Shown in pieces: positions 35,851-45,026 of a stretch of DNA of 64,000 bases. The stretch is from contig NZ_JAJSOH010000025.1 of assembly GCF_021277265.1 (NCBI RefSeq), positions 1 through 64,000 of the forward strand, in the 5' to 3' direction. The position numbers and the translations under genes are program-made. Each line of letters starts with the position of its first letter. The stretch's first letter is position 1. A model generated the notes under the pieces. The model worked only from the letters and a program-made list of their open reading frames with translations, was not told where the DNA came from and ran no database searches. This DNA is from Kineosporia rhizophila. Lineage in GTDB: Bacteria; Actinomycetota; Actinomycetes; Actinomycetales; Kineosporiaceae.

Positions 35851-35871
35851 GATCCGCGGCTCCGGCCCTGC
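35833..35871. terminator. Long GC-rich hairpin ending the repeat block
   Basis: Perfect 15-bp arms (35833-35847 and 35857-35871, extended by one more pair) enclose a 7-nt loop. The left arm is made from the repeat sequence itself. There is no T-run, so it may be a factor-independent terminator of the actinobacterial no-tail type, or simply part of the repeat element. Confidence 0.5.
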
Positions 35872-35892
35872 TGCTGTCTCCGGGCTGACACC

Positions 35893-36300
35893 ATGGCCCC
35901 CATGGCGATCAGCTCACGGCACATCGATGTCCGGATCAGCCGGCCCGCCCAGCCGGTCTACGACTACGTCAGCGCCCCGTCCAACCTCCCGGCCTGGGCG
36001 CCCGGTCTGTGCGACCGGGTGGAGGAGGTCGACGGCGAGTGGGTGGCCTCCTCGCCGATGGGCCGGATCGTCCTGAAGTTCGCTCCCCGCAACGACTTCG
36101 GGGTCGCCGACCACGAGGTCACATTGGCCGACGGGCAGTCCTTCTACAACCCTCTGCGGGTGCTCCCCGACGGCGACGAGTGCGAGGTGGTCTTCACCCT
36201 GCGCCGGCTCGACGGCGTCACGGACGAGGAGTTCGAGCGTGACGCCGCCGCCGTCGGTTCCGATCTGGCCCGGCTGAAGAGCCTTCTCGAGAAGGCCTAG
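35893..36300 (+). CDS. SRPBCC (polyketide cyclase/START-like) family protein
   Basis: The frame gives 135 aa; ATG 35893 or ATG 35902 could start it. The helix-grip signature is clear at the N-terminus (SRHIDVRISRPAQPVYDYVSAPSNLPAWAPGL). It is followed by beta strands and a C-terminal helix (FERDAAAVGSDLARLKSLLE). Such proteins bind hydrophobic ligands or act as cyclases; the ligand is unknown. It ends 1 bp from the convergent secreted-protein gene. Confidence 0.8.
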   Translation: MAPMAISSRHIDVRISRPAQPVYDYVSAPSNLPAWAPGLCDRVEEVDGEWVASSPMGRIVLKFAPRNDFGVADHEVTLADGQSFYNPLRVLPDGDECEVVFTLRRLDGVTDEEFERDAAAVGSDLARLKSLLEKA

Positions 36301-36301
36301 G

Positions 36302-36886
36302 TCACTTGGCCTTGACCACCGAGAAGTACGTCATCGAGTCCTTGTCGTCGTTGTACAGGCGCAGGCTGCGCTTCGAGGCCTGCACGTAGCCCCACTTGCC
36401 CTCGACCGAGAACAGGTCGCCGCTGTGCGCGAAGTCGAAGAGCTGGTTGGCCTTCTTCTTGTCGCAGGCCGCCAGGTCGATGGCGCCGTTCTTCTTCTGC
36501 TGCAGGCAGTACGCCTGGATCTCGTGGCTGTCGTTGCTGCTCATGATCTGGTAGAGCGGGTTCTTCTTGCCCACCTTGCGCAGCACGAACTTGGTGCCCA
36601 CGTTGGACAGGCCGTTCGAGGCGGTCGGCTTCGAGCGCGACAGGTCGGCCTGGCCTTCGCCGTCGACCGTCAGCAGGCGGGCCTTGCCCTTGTACTTCGG
36701 GGCCTTGATCAGCACCGGCTTGCCGCTGATCGGCTCGGCCTTCGAGGTGGCCACGGAAACGTCCGTGCCGCTGGGGGCCTCGGCGGCCTGGGCAGCACCG
36801 GCCGTGCTCAGCCAGAGGCCGGCGGCAACGGCGGGCACGCCCACCAGAGCGGTCGCGGTCCGGGTGCGACGGGAGATGCTGAGCAT
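36302..36886 (-). CDS. Secreted protein of unknown function
   Basis: The protein has 194 aa from ATG 36886 with a strong AGGAGG 7 nt upstream, which decides the start over a longer frame. The signal peptide has SRRTRTATAL and a hydrophobic core and ends near AQAAEA (about residue 35). The mature part is lysine- and serine-rich with two cysteines (AYCLQQ and AACDKK) that could form a disulfide. Blocks such as FDFAHSGDLFSVEGKWGYV suggest beta strands. I do not recognise a family. Confidence 0.75.
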   Translation of the reverse strand: MLSISRRTRTATALVGVPAVAAGLWLSTAGAAQAAEAPSGTDVSVATSKAEPISGKPVLIKAPKYKGKARLLTVDGEGQADLSRSKPTASNGLSNVGTKFVLRKVGKKNPLYQIMSSNDSHEIQAYCLQQKKNGAIDLAACDKKKANQLFDFAHSGDLFSVEGKWGYVQASKRSLRLYNDDKDSMTYFSVVKAK

Positions 36887-37061
36887 GAGAGTTCCTCCTG
36901 TGTGGGCGGTGCGGCCTGCACCACAACCACGTCTGGGACGACACATCGGTTCAGCCGCAGGGTGAAGGGGGCTTCCCTTCCGGCTTCACTGCTTTCGATG
37001 CACCGTTCCCGGGAAAAGTTCGGAGGATCCCAAGAATTTTTTCAGGTGGCCGCGACCCGGC

Positions 37062-40000
37062 TCATTCCCAGTGCGGCGGGCGCTCGCGCTGCAGGTCGTC
37101 GTCGCGGCTGCCGGGCCGGTCCTCGCCCCAGCCCTCGTCGCGGTCGTCGTCCGAGCGGTCCGGGAAGGCCGCCTCTTCGTCTTCAGGTCCCACGGGATCA
37201 GAGAGTACCGGCGGCTCCGCCACCGCGTCGTCGGTCAGTGCTCCGTTCAGCCGCAGGTCACCGGAACCGGGGGCCCCGGCCGCGAGCACCGCGTCTTCCA
37301 GCAGGCCGGCATTGACCGTCTCGACCACGTCGGTGGCCTCCAGCAGCAGGCCACCGGGCAGGGAGTAGACCTCCGGCGGCAGGGGCTGGGCCATCGCCGC
37401 CTCCCAGACCTCACGCACCCGGGCGATCTCGCGGTCCGGGTCGGCGGCCAGGTCCATGGCCGAGATCCGGCAGTACGCCCAGCCGGCCCGTTCCCAGCGG
37501 GCCGGGCGGTGCCGCTCCCGCTCACGGGTGTTGCGCGAGGCGAACGAGGGCCCGTCCAGATCCACCGCTACGAGCATCCGCCCGGGTACACGGGGGTCGG
37601 CCACCGCGACGTCGAGCGGCCAGGCGCCGTCGCCCACCCGGACCCGGACCGGCAGGCCGGCCGCCGTGAGCCGGTCGCGCAGATCGGCGACCAGCGCGTC
37701 CGAGTTCTTCGGCATCCGGCCGGCACTGCCGGTTCCCCGGCCCCCCGCGGCCAGGAGGACGTCGCGCAGAAGCCGGGCACCGGCCGTCCTCAATCGGTCG
37801 ACCAGCAGATCGTCGGCGGTGAAGCAGCAGACCACGGTGGTGCGGTAGCGGGCCCGGCTGACGGCGGTGGTGAGGGCGGCGGCGCCCTTGTCCCCGTCGA
37901 GCACGCCGAAGCGGTGCAGCACGCGGCCGTGCGGGGTGCGGGCCAGGCCGATCGAGACGATCGCCGCGTCCCGCTCGATGCCGAGCAGACGCTGCACCGG
38001 GCGGATGGTGAAGGGCTCGGCCAGGCCGGTGCGGCGCTGCCGGCTCAGCCACTGGGCCAGCACCGGGCGCTCGGGCAGGCTGATCCGCAGCGACTCCTCG
38101 ATCCGCTCGGCGTGCCGCTCGCTCAGCGTGATCACGATCAGCGACTGGTCGGGCTGCTGCAGCGCGTGCCGTTCCACCAGGTCGATCACCCGGGCCACCT
38201 CGCCGTCGGCGCTGACCGGCAGCTCCTCGCCGGGCGGGGGGATGGCGATGCCGTCGGCCACGGCCTCCAGGAAGAGCGGTGCCTGGACGCCCGTGCCCGG
38301 GGTCTGCTGCCAGCCCTCCGGGTAGCGCGGGGCCAGCGGCAGGAGCATGCGGCCGTCGACACTGCGGTGGTCGCGGTCGAGGCGGCAGACCCGGGCGAAG
38401 GGAGCCAGCGACTCGACCACCGACTTGCTGCCGTCCGGCGGGGAGAGCCGGCGCCGGTCCCCGGCCACGATCACCTGCCCGCCCCGGGCCAGGGCGGCCA
38501 CTACCTCGGGCAGGCCGATGTGGCCCGCGTCGTCCACGACCACCGTGTCCACCACCGGGCTGACTCCCGGGTCGGCGGGGGCCAGGCAGGCGGCCACCGT
38601 GTCGGGGCTCATCACCCAGACCGGAGTGAGCGCCGAGAGCACGTCTCCGCAGCGCCGCACCAGATCGGCCAGCCGGGGCCGGGAGTCGTCGCGGGTCAGC
38701 CAGGTGCGCAGGGTGCGCATCTGCTCGGGCTGGGCGGTCAGCACCTTGGTCGCGCGGTTGGTCACCGCGGTCCGCACCAGCACCGAACCGGCCTCGATCC
38801 GGGCCTGCTCGGCGGCCCGCAGCCCGGCCGCCGCGGTACGCAGCGCCCGCGGGTCGTGCCCGGCCAGCCGCGGGTCGGAGCGCACGATCCGGTCGCGCAC
38901 CGACGACCACCAGGCCAGGTCGAACTCGCCGTCGATGGCGTCCGGGCCGATCCGCCGCTCTTTCAGGTCGTCGACCAGCGCGGCCAGACCGGCCTCGCGC
39001 AGGGCCTGCAGCAGCCGGGCCCGGCGGGGCTGGCCGAGGATGCCCTGGGTGTCGGCAGCCAGGTCGGCGATCCGCTCCTGCAGCTCGTCGAGCGGCATCG
39101 AGCCCAGCTGCGGCACCGGTGAGCCGGAGAACGTGCCGGCCAGCACGGCGATCGCGCCCATCGACGAGGTGACGCTGGCCGCCGCCTCGGTCAGCCCCAC
39201 CACCACGCGTGGCGACGACGGAGCCAGGGCGTGCTGGTGCCAGCGGTTGAGCAGATCCTGGGCCGTGCGCAGGGTGCGGTAGAGGTCGGGAACGCTGACT
39301 CCGGGCCGGACCAGCGCCTGGGCCTGACGGCGCAACCGGCGCCGCTCCACCCGTCCGGGCCCGGAACCGTCGGTGGGCCGCTCATTGCGCGGGGCCACCG
39401 CCACCGCGAGCTCCTCCAGCGATGCGTCGAAGAGCTGGGGCAGCATCGAGTCGAGGACCGTGCGCACCCCGAGCAGCAGGTTGAGCAGCGGCAGCCACTC
39501 CTCTGCGGTGGTGGCCGGACGCAGCCCGGCGGCCTCCGTCACCCCGTCCATCGCGGCCCGGGTGCGGTCCAGCCCGGCCCGCAGCACCAGCGCCGCCTCC
39601 AGGGCCTTGCGAGCTTCGGCATTGGTCGTGACCTGCGCGTCGTACCAACGGGTGTCGACGCGGGTGAGGCTGAAGGCGCCGGCCGCGGCCGCGGCGTGCA
39701 GATGCGCCCGCACACGCTCCCGGGTGACCCCGTCCAGACTGTTCAGCACCTCTTCGCCGAGCCGGACCGAGCCCACCGGAGCCCCGGTGCGACGGGTGAG
39801 GTCGGCCAGCGCCACCATCGCGTCGTAGGCGCTGACCCCCCAGGGCTGACGCACCTCGTGCAGTGCCGTGACGTCACCGTCGAGCAGCACCCGGGCCTCG
39901 CGGATGACCCGGGCCGAGTCGTCGTCCAGCGCGGCCTTGCCCAGCGGCGGGAGCTGGCCCGTGGGACCGTTGGTGGCGGCGCTCAGGGCCGCGGTGAGCG

Positions 40001-41270
40001 TGGCGGTGAGCGGAGCGGTGCGGGTGGCCGGCCGGCCCCCCGGGGAGTCGCGCAGGTCGAGCACCAGGTCACCGATGCCGGCCTGGTACAGACGGCTCAG
40101 CAGGGTCTCGGTGCTGGCCCGGCGGGGGCTGAGCACCAGCACCCGGCGGCCGGCGGCGACCAGCCCGGCGATCGAGGCGGCCAGGGTGTGGGTGGCGCCG
40201 GAGCCGGGTGGGCCCTCGATCACCAGGTTCTCGCCGCGCAGGGCGGCGGCGACCGCGTCGGCCTGGGCCGGGTCGCAGTCCAGGACCAGCAGTTCGTCGG
40301 CCGGGTCGGCCTGCGGCGGAGGGCTCACCGGGCGGGCGCCGCGCGGCCCCAGCCGACCCACCACGGCCAGCCGGCGCGACTCGGACTCGCCCACCACCGG
40401 CTTCTGGTGCGGGATCAGCGGGGACGAGTCGGCCGGCTCGGAGGTGTCGGGCAGCCGCACCACGACCGGCGCTCCGGCCGCCGCGACCGAGCTGAGCAGC
40501 TCGTTCGCCGCGATCGCGGGCACCGCCGCGTCCAGGTCGGCCAGCACCGCCCCGGAACCGGCGGCGAAGGTGGCCAGCACCAGGCTGCGCTCGATGGTGA
40601 AGTCGCGCAGCCCGCCGCAGTGCTCCTCGAGCCAGGCGTAGACCGGGCGCGGGTCGAATCCCTTCTCCCCGCTGGCCATCGCGGCCAGCTCGACGCCGTC
40701 GGTCTCGATGCCGTAGTCCTCGGCCAGGGCCCGCACCAGCTCCGGGTTGATCAGGACCGAGTCGTCGAGGTCGAGGTCGAAGTCGCTCTCGCCCCCGCGC
40801 GGGCGGATCGAGCAGGCCCGCAGCACCACCGGCGCGTTCACCGGGGCCGCGGCCTCGTCCGGGCGCCAGGTGGCGACGCCGATCGACAGGCAACTGGCCT
40901 GCACCCCGCGCTGGGCCGAGAGCACGATGGCCGAGCGCCGGATCATCCGGACCTGGTTCCAGGCCACGTCGTGTGCCTCGGGCTCACGGAACAGGCTGGA
41001 CAGGCGGGTGGGCCGGCCGGCGAAGAGCTGGGCCAGGCCGGAGGGGTGGGCGTGGGTGAGTTCCAGCCAGGAGGCGCGTGCCTCCGGACCGGTGGTCAGC
41101 AGGGTGTCGGGCAGACCCGAGCCGGCCAGTGCCCGACGCCAGGCCTCGACCGCGGCCACGACCCGTTCGGGGGTGGCCGCAGGAGCGCCCGCCGACTGCA
41201 CCGGGCGCTCGACACGGGGCGTCAGGGGTCGCCTCGTCAGCGACCCCCCGGCGGACTGCTCGGGCACCAC
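37062..41270 (-). CDS. Very large SF1 helicase-like protein with C-terminal nuclease-like domain; degenerate Walker motifs
   Basis: The protein has 1,402 aa from GTG 41270. A ~340-residue N-terminal region precedes the P-loop EGPPGSGATHT (352-362), where A359 stands in the place of the invariant Lys. Motif II is VVVDDAGH (913-914 are DD) instead of DEAQ/DEAS. Motif III is VIVAGDRRRLSPP, and the motif V/VI region is LTTAVSRAR. After that a Vsr/MTES_1575-like block appears (VAVDLDGPSF...NTRERERHRPARWERAGW, about 1234-1270). The order resembles DUF4011-helicase-nuclease proteins, some of which defend against phage. The changed P-loop casts doubt on ATP hydrolysis. No partner gene is evident. Confidence 0.8.
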   Translation of the reverse strand: MVPEQSAGGSLTRRPLTPRVERPVQSAGAPAATPERVVAAVEAWRRALAGSGLPDTLLTTGPEARASWLELTHAHPSGLAQLFAGRPTRLSSLFREPEAHDVAWNQVRMIRRSAIVLSAQRGVQASCLSIGVATWRPDEAAAPVNAPVVLRACSIRPRGGESDFDLDLDDSVLINPELVRALAEDYGIETDGVELAAMASGEKGFDPRPVYAWLEEHCGGLRDFTIERSLVLATFAAGSGAVLADLDAAVPAIAANELLSSVAAAGAPVVVRLPDTSEPADSSPLIPHQKPVVGESESRRLAVVGRLGPRGARPVSPPPQADPADELLVLDCDPAQADAVAAALRGENLVIEGPPGSGATHTLAASIAGLVAAGRRVLVLSPRRASTETLLSRLYQAGIGDLVLDLRDSPGGRPATRTAPLTATLTAALSAATNGPTGQLPPLGKAALDDDSARVIREARVLLDGDVTALHEVRQPWGVSAYDAMVALADLTRRTGAPVGSVRLGEEVLNSLDGVTRERVRAHLHAAAAAGAFSLTRVDTRWYDAQVTTNAEARKALEAALVLRAGLDRTRAAMDGVTEAAGLRPATTAEEWLPLLNLLLGVRTVLDSMLPQLFDASLEELAVAVAPRNERPTDGSGPGRVERRRLRRQAQALVRPGVSVPDLYRTLRTAQDLLNRWHQHALAPSSPRVVVGLTEAAASVTSSMGAIAVLAGTFSGSPVPQLGSMPLDELQERIADLAADTQGILGQPRRARLLQALREAGLAALVDDLKERRIGPDAIDGEFDLAWWSSVRDRIVRSDPRLAGHDPRALRTAAAGLRAAEQARIEAGSVLVRTAVTNRATKVLTAQPEQMRTLRTWLTRDDSRPRLADLVRRCGDVLSALTPVWVMSPDTVAACLAPADPGVSPVVDTVVVDDAGHIGLPEVVAALARGGQVIVAGDRRRLSPPDGSKSVVESLAPFARVCRLDRDHRSVDGRMLLPLAPRYPEGWQQTPGTGVQAPLFLEAVADGIAIPPPGEELPVSADGEVARVIDLVERHALQQPDQSLIVITLSERHAERIEESLRISLPERPVLAQWLSRQRRTGLAEPFTIRPVQRLLGIERDAAIVSIGLARTPHGRVLHRFGVLDGDKGAAALTTAVSRARYRTTVVCCFTADDLLVDRLRTAGARLLRDVLLAAGGRGTGSAGRMPKNSDALVADLRDRLTAAGLPVRVRVGDGAWPLDVAVADPRVPGRMLVAVDLDGPSFASRNTRERERHRPARWERAGWAYCRISAMDLAADPDREIARVREVWEAAMAQPLPPEVYSLPGGLLLEATDVVETVNAGLLEDAVLAAGAPGSGDLRLNGALTDDAVAEPPVLSDPVGPEDEEAAFPDRSDDDRDEGWGEDRPGSRDDDLQRERPPHWE

Positions 41271-41460
41271 CCAACGCTAGCCCGCGCTGCACTCTCCGGG
41301 CGGAAAGCGCTCTCGGCGTGCCGGAAGCGCGCTCGGCCGGGTACCCGCTCGGAGGACCGCCCCGGCCCACCGCACGGACGAGTAACAAGCCTGGTCAGCG
41401 CCGCGACGGGCCGTCCCGGTCGGCGGGCCGGTGTGACCGGGACGACACTCGCCGAACGGA

Positions 41461-42000
41461 TCAGGCAGCCAGCAGCATGGCCAGGACGGCGGTGTCCGGA
41501 TCCTGTGCCGGGTCCACCCCCACCTTGCTCACCAGCCGGGTGACCGTGCCGTCGCGCTCCGCCTCCACCCACGAGGCCCGGTGCTCCAGCCCCAGGTGCG
41601 GGATGCCGGGCAGCAGCACGCAGCCCGACGCCGCTCCCGAGGCCTCGGGGATGGACGGCCGGCTCTCCGACGGCGGATGCAGAAGCAGCAGCGCAGGCGG
41701 GGTCTGGCTACCGAACTCGCCCGGGCCGGGGGCACCGTCGCCGAGCACCGGGCCGGCCGACGTGACCAGCCCGACGGCCCCGGGCAGCGGCCCTTCCGGA
41801 GTGTCCTCGACGGCCAGGAAGACCGTGGTGGTGGGCACCAGCCCGGGCACGGCGGCGAGCCGGACCGCGAGCATGAGGAACTGCGCCCATTCCCGGGTGG
41901 AGGAGGGCCAGCGCCCGCTGACCACGAAGCCGCTCAGTAAGTGGTCGGCACCGCCCTGGTAGGGGGCGATCTCGACGTTCTGGGGGTGGTTGTCCGACAT
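41461..42000 (-). CDS. Conserved hypothetical protein
   Basis: The protein has 179 aa from ATG 42000 with GGAGG 8 nt upstream. There is no signal peptide or membrane segment. It looks like a compact alpha/beta protein (ADHLLSGFVVSGRWPSSTREWAQFLMLAVRLA, then TTTVFLAVEDTPEGPLPGAVGLV). A C-terminal block runs LEHRASWVEAERDGTVTRLV. I do not recognise a family. It lies upstream of the helicase-like gene on the same strand with a 190-bp gap, so linkage to it is possible but unproven. Confidence 0.7.
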   Translation of the reverse strand: MSDNHPQNVEIAPYQGGADHLLSGFVVSGRWPSSTREWAQFLMLAVRLAAVPGLVPTTTVFLAVEDTPEGPLPGAVGLVTSAGPVLGDGAPGPGEFGSQTPPALLLLHPPSESRPSIPEASGAASGCVLLPGIPHLGLEHRASWVEAERDGTVTRLVSKVGVDPAQDPDTAVLAMLLAA

Positions 42001-42146
42001 GCCAGCTCCCTCCACTTCGCGGGGGTGGCCGGAACCGGCTCACGTACAGGTGCCGGTCACGGCGCCCCGTCGCACGTGAACACACGGTGCGGCACAAGGG
42101 CACTGGCAGACAAGCCCCCCAGAGTGCCAGCGGCCGGTCCGGCTCC

Positions 42147-42626
42147 TCAGCGGTCGAACAGCGTGCGCCCGGTGACGGCGAACTTCTCACCCTCGGCGAT
42201 CAGCCGCGGCGTGGCCGGCCCCAGCGGTTCGGGCAGCGCGGAGAGCTCGAACCAGCCCACCGCGAGCGATTCGTCGTCGCCCACCACGGCCTCGCCCCCG
42301 GTGGGCCGGCAGGCGAAGAAGTGGTCGACGAAGACCGTGCGGTCGCCGTTGGGGTAGACGATCGGCTCGGTGGTGCTGATCGAGATCAGGTCGGTGACCT
42401 CGACCTCGACGCCGGTCTCCTCCAGCACCTCGCGGGCGCAACTGGCGGCCATCGTCTCGCCCGGTTCGGAGATGCCGCTGGGCAGGGCCCAGCGCCCGTT
42501 GTCGGCGCGCTGGCCCAGCAGCACCCGGCCGGTCTCGTCGATCACCAGGGCGGTGACGCCGGGCAGCCAGAGCTCGTCGTGCCCGATCTTCTCGCGCAGG
42601 GCAAGGATGAATTCAGGGGTCGGCAT
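42147..42626 (-). CDS. NUDIX hydrolase
   Basis: The protein has 159 aa. The Nudix box GISEPGETMAASCAREVLEETG is complete (G-x5-E-x7-REVxEExG spacing), preceded by LGQRADNGRWALPS. It hydrolyses a nucleoside diphosphate linked to another group; the substrate is not evident. It lies 13 bp after the DUF305 gene on the same strand and may be co-transcribed. Confidence 0.93.
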   Translation of the reverse strand: MPTPEFILALREKIGHDELWLPGVTALVIDETGRVLLGQRADNGRWALPSGISEPGETMAASCAREVLEETGVEVEVTDLISISTTEPIVYPNGDRTVFVDHFFACRPTGGEAVVGDDESLAVGWFELSALPEPLGPATPRLIAEGEKFAVTGRTLFDR

Positions 42627-42639
42627 GGGAAAACCGTAC

Positions 42640-43383
42640 TCAGGCGGGGGCCGCGTCGCGCTTCGCGAGCATGTTCTCCATCAGCGTGATCTCGGCCTCC
42701 TGGGCCTTGATGATGGTCTGCGCCAGGTTGACCGCCACCGGCTCGTCGGTGAGCTTCACCGCGGCCCGGGCCATCGCCACCCCACCCTGGTGGTGCTTGA
42801 TCATCAGCTGCAGGAACAGCACGTCGGCCTCGGCCGTGGGCAGCGTGCGCAGCCGGTTCACGTCGGCCTGGGTGGCCATGCCGGGCATCAGGCCGCTGTC
42901 GGCGGCCGGGATGTCCTCGGCGTCGAGCCCGGCCAGCTCGTGCTCGGCCTCGTGCCCCTCCATCCACTGCATCGGCTGCCCGGTGCGCCCGACCGACAGG
43001 CCCCAGACGTTCAGCCAGCCCTGCATCTGCCCCATCTGGTTCGACTGGGTGAGCGCCATGTCGGTGGTCAGGTAGCGGATGTCCTGGTCCTGCGTGCGGC
43101 GCTGGACGATGGTGGCCATGTCGACCGCCTGGGCGTGGTGGTCGATCATGTCGCGGGCGAACCCGGCGGCGGCGGAGTTGTCCGCCGGCGCGGCCGGGCC
43201 CTGCACGTACGAGACCAGCAGCACGGTGGCGACCAGCAGCACCAGGGCGCCGATCGCCATCCGGATCAGGGTGCGCCCGGTGAGCCAGAAGTCGCGCGGC
43301 GGAGGGGGGGAGTCCAGCTCGTCCTCGTCCGGTGCGTCTGTGTCCACGACCCCAGCCTGGCCGGGGGCACCCGATCCTGCCAT
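42640..43383 (-). CDS. DUF305 family membrane-anchored protein
   Basis: The protein has 247 aa from ATG 43383, 5 bp after the DUF3105 stop, with GGAGG upstream. A proline/acid-rich cytoplasmic N-terminus precedes one helix (MAIGALVLLVATVLLVSYV, about 42-60). Two ferritin-like DUF305 halves follow, marked by MIDHHAQAVDMA and MIKHHQGGVAMA, with Met/His-rich helices. DUF305 proteins are often linked to metal, especially copper, handling (family knowledge, weak). Confidence 0.88.
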   Translation of the reverse strand: MAGSGAPGQAGVVDTDAPDEDELDSPPPPRDFWLTGRTLIRMAIGALVLLVATVLLVSYVQGPAAPADNSAAAGFARDMIDHHAQAVDMATIVQRRTQDQDIRYLTTDMALTQSNQMGQMQGWLNVWGLSVGRTGQPMQWMEGHEAEHELAGLDAEDIPAADSGLMPGMATQADVNRLRTLPTAEADVLFLQLMIKHHQGGVAMARAAVKLTDEPVAVNLAQTIIKAQEAEITLMENMLAKRDAAPA

Positions 43384-43388
43384 CTTCG

Positions 43389-44024
43389 TCAGCCCTCCGG
43401 CGTGCCCACACCGCCGGTGCACGCGGCACCCGGCTCCGGCGTCTGCGGGCCCTGCTTGTACTCCTTGATGAACTTCTCGATCCGCTGGTCGCTGGCCTTG
43501 TCCACCGACATCTGGTGCTCCCAGGCGGAGAGCGTGATCGGGTTCTCCTGCTCCGGGTACGGCGTCATCAGGATGTAGGTCTGGTTGCCCACGATGTCCT
43601 TCAGCGCCTCGACCTCGGACTCGGGCACGTCGTCGCGGTAGGTGATCCACACCGCGCCGTGCTCGAGGGCGTGCACCGCGTTCTCGTTCTGCTGGGGCTC
43701 GGAGTAGATGCCGCAGTTCAGCCAGACCGGGTTGTGGTCGCCACCGACCGGCGGGGTCTGCTCGTAGGTGACCGCAGTCTCGACGTGGTTGGCGCTCAGG
43801 TCCTTGTACTCCTTGAGCCCGGTCAGCGGCGTGGCCTCAAGTTCCTTCTGCTCGTTCTGCGCGGTCAGCACGATCGCCGTGATCCCCCCACCGAGCGCGA
43901 GGACGATCGCGGTCGCCCCGGCCACCAGCCCGATCCGGCGCCGCTTCTCGCGGGCCTCCTGTTCGGCGCGCATCTGGGCGGCCTTCTCCGCGGTGGCCTG
44001 CCGGGCTTTCCTGGCGTTGGTCAT
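43389..44024 (-). CDS. DUF3105 family membrane protein
   Basis: The frame gives 211 aa from ATG 44024. A basic coiled-coil-like N-terminus (ARKARQATAEKAAQMRAEQEAREKRRR) leads to one helix (IGLVAGATAIVLALGGGITAIVL). The extracytoplasmic DUF3105 domain contains PPVGGDHNPVWLNCGIYSEP and NAVHALEHGAVWITY, with conserved His/Cys that could bind a metal. It is paired with DUF305 directly downstream, a common actinobacterial pair (from memory). Confidence 0.85.
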   Translation of the reverse strand: MTNARKARQATAEKAAQMRAEQEAREKRRRIGLVAGATAIVLALGGGITAIVLTAQNEQKELEATPLTGLKEYKDLSANHVETAVTYEQTPPVGGDHNPVWLNCGIYSEPQQNENAVHALEHGAVWITYRDDVPESEVEALKDIVGNQTYILMTPYPEQENPITLSAWEHQMSVDKASDQRIEKFIKEYKQGPQTPEPGAACTGGVGTPEG

Positions 44025-44300
44025 GACGGTGTGGTGCCTCTCGCGTGCAGGGGGGCGTCGACATGGTGCATACGGACGGCGCGAAGCCTGGGTTCCGGGC
44101 TGTCGCTGAGGGGAACGTCGCAACGCTACCGCTACACCCCGGACGACCCCAGAACAAGTTCAAGTTTCACATAGTTTCCTGTGGACGCCGGTGGCCGGCG
44201 AGCGCGCCCGGATGTCGCCTTCCGATGTGCCTCTGGTTGTAACAACTGCTCGCTATCGTGCCCGGCAGCCCAGGAAGCTGACGATGAACGGATCCGCCCC

Positions 44301-44603
44301 ATGCAGCTCTCCCCGCACGAGCAGGAGCGCCTGATGCTCTCCTACGCCGCCGACCTGGCCTGGCGGCGCAAGGACCGCGGCCTGAAGCTCAACCACCCCG
44401 AGGCGGTGGCGATCCTCAGCTCGTTCGTGCTGGAGGGCGCCCGTGACGGCCGGCTGGTCACCGACCTCATGCAGGCCGGCCGTGAGGTGCTCAGCCGCGA
44501 CGACGTGATGGAGGGGGTGCCCGAGATGCTGGCCGAGGTCCAGGTCGAGGCCACCTTCCCGGACGGCACCAAGCTCGTCACCGTGCACCAGCCGATCGTC
44601 TAG
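44301..44603 (+). CDS. ureA: Urease subunit gamma
   Basis: The protein has 100 aa from ATG 44301. It carries the full gamma-subunit signature: [42 protein letters not shown], and [19 protein letters not shown]. It forms the urease core with UreB and UreC. A longer frame to 44181 has no support. The ribosome site is weak (GGAT). Confidence 0.96.
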   Translation: MQLSPHEQERLMLSYAADLAWRRKDRGLKLNHPEAVAILSSFVLEGARDGRLVTDLMQAGREVLSRDDVMEGVPEMLAEVQVEATFPDGTKLVTVHQPIV

Positions 44604-44612
44604 GAGGGCCCG

Positions 44613-44930
44613 ATGAACCCTGGTGAGGTCATTCCCGCGGACGGCAGCATCACGCTGAACGAGGGCGCCGAGCGCATCACCGTCCGGGTGGTCAACACCG
44701 GCGACCGGCCGGTGCAGGTCGGCTCGCACTTCCACTTCCCCTCGGCCAACCGGGCGCTGGAGTTCGACCGGGACCGGGCGCACGGCCACCGGCTCGACAT
44801 CGCGGCCGGTACCGCGGTGCGGTTCGAGCCGGGCGTGGACCGCGAGGTCACCCTGGTGCCGATCGCCGGCTCCCGGGTGGTGCCAGGTCTGAGCCTGCCC
44901 GCGCCGGGCCCGCTCGACCAGACCGATTAA
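44613..44930 (+). CDS. ureB: Urease subunit beta
   Basis: The protein has 105 aa, with GGAGG directly before the ATG. It starts [18 protein letters not shown] and contains [26 protein letters not shown] and the [18 protein letters not shown] block typical of the beta subunit. It lies 9 bp after ureA. A 96-bp gap separates it from ureC, larger than usual; nothing recognisable is in the gap apart from the ureC ribosome site. Confidence 0.96.
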   Translation: MNPGEVIPADGSITLNEGAERITVRVVNTGDRPVQVGSHFHFPSANRALEFDRDRAHGHRLDIAAGTAVRFEPGVDREVTLVPIAGSRVVPGLSLPAPGPLDQTD

Positions 44931-45026
44931 GAGCAGAAAACCGCATTGAGGACGTTTGTCAGCCTCAGCGACGAAGGTGCCCACGAGCGTCCCTAAGTAG
45001 TTCGAAAACCAGGAAGGCTGACCGGC

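Noticed and set aside
40201-40220. Walker A substitution as a frameshift or misreading
   Set aside because: The frame is open and coding-like on both sides and the codon GCC is unambiguous, so the Ala is taken as real in this sequence.
37071-41543. Plus-strand frames of 683 and 770 codons opposite the helicase-like gene
   Set aside because: His/Gly/Arg/Gln-rich antisense translations with no recognisable motif. The minus strand carries clear helicase motifs.
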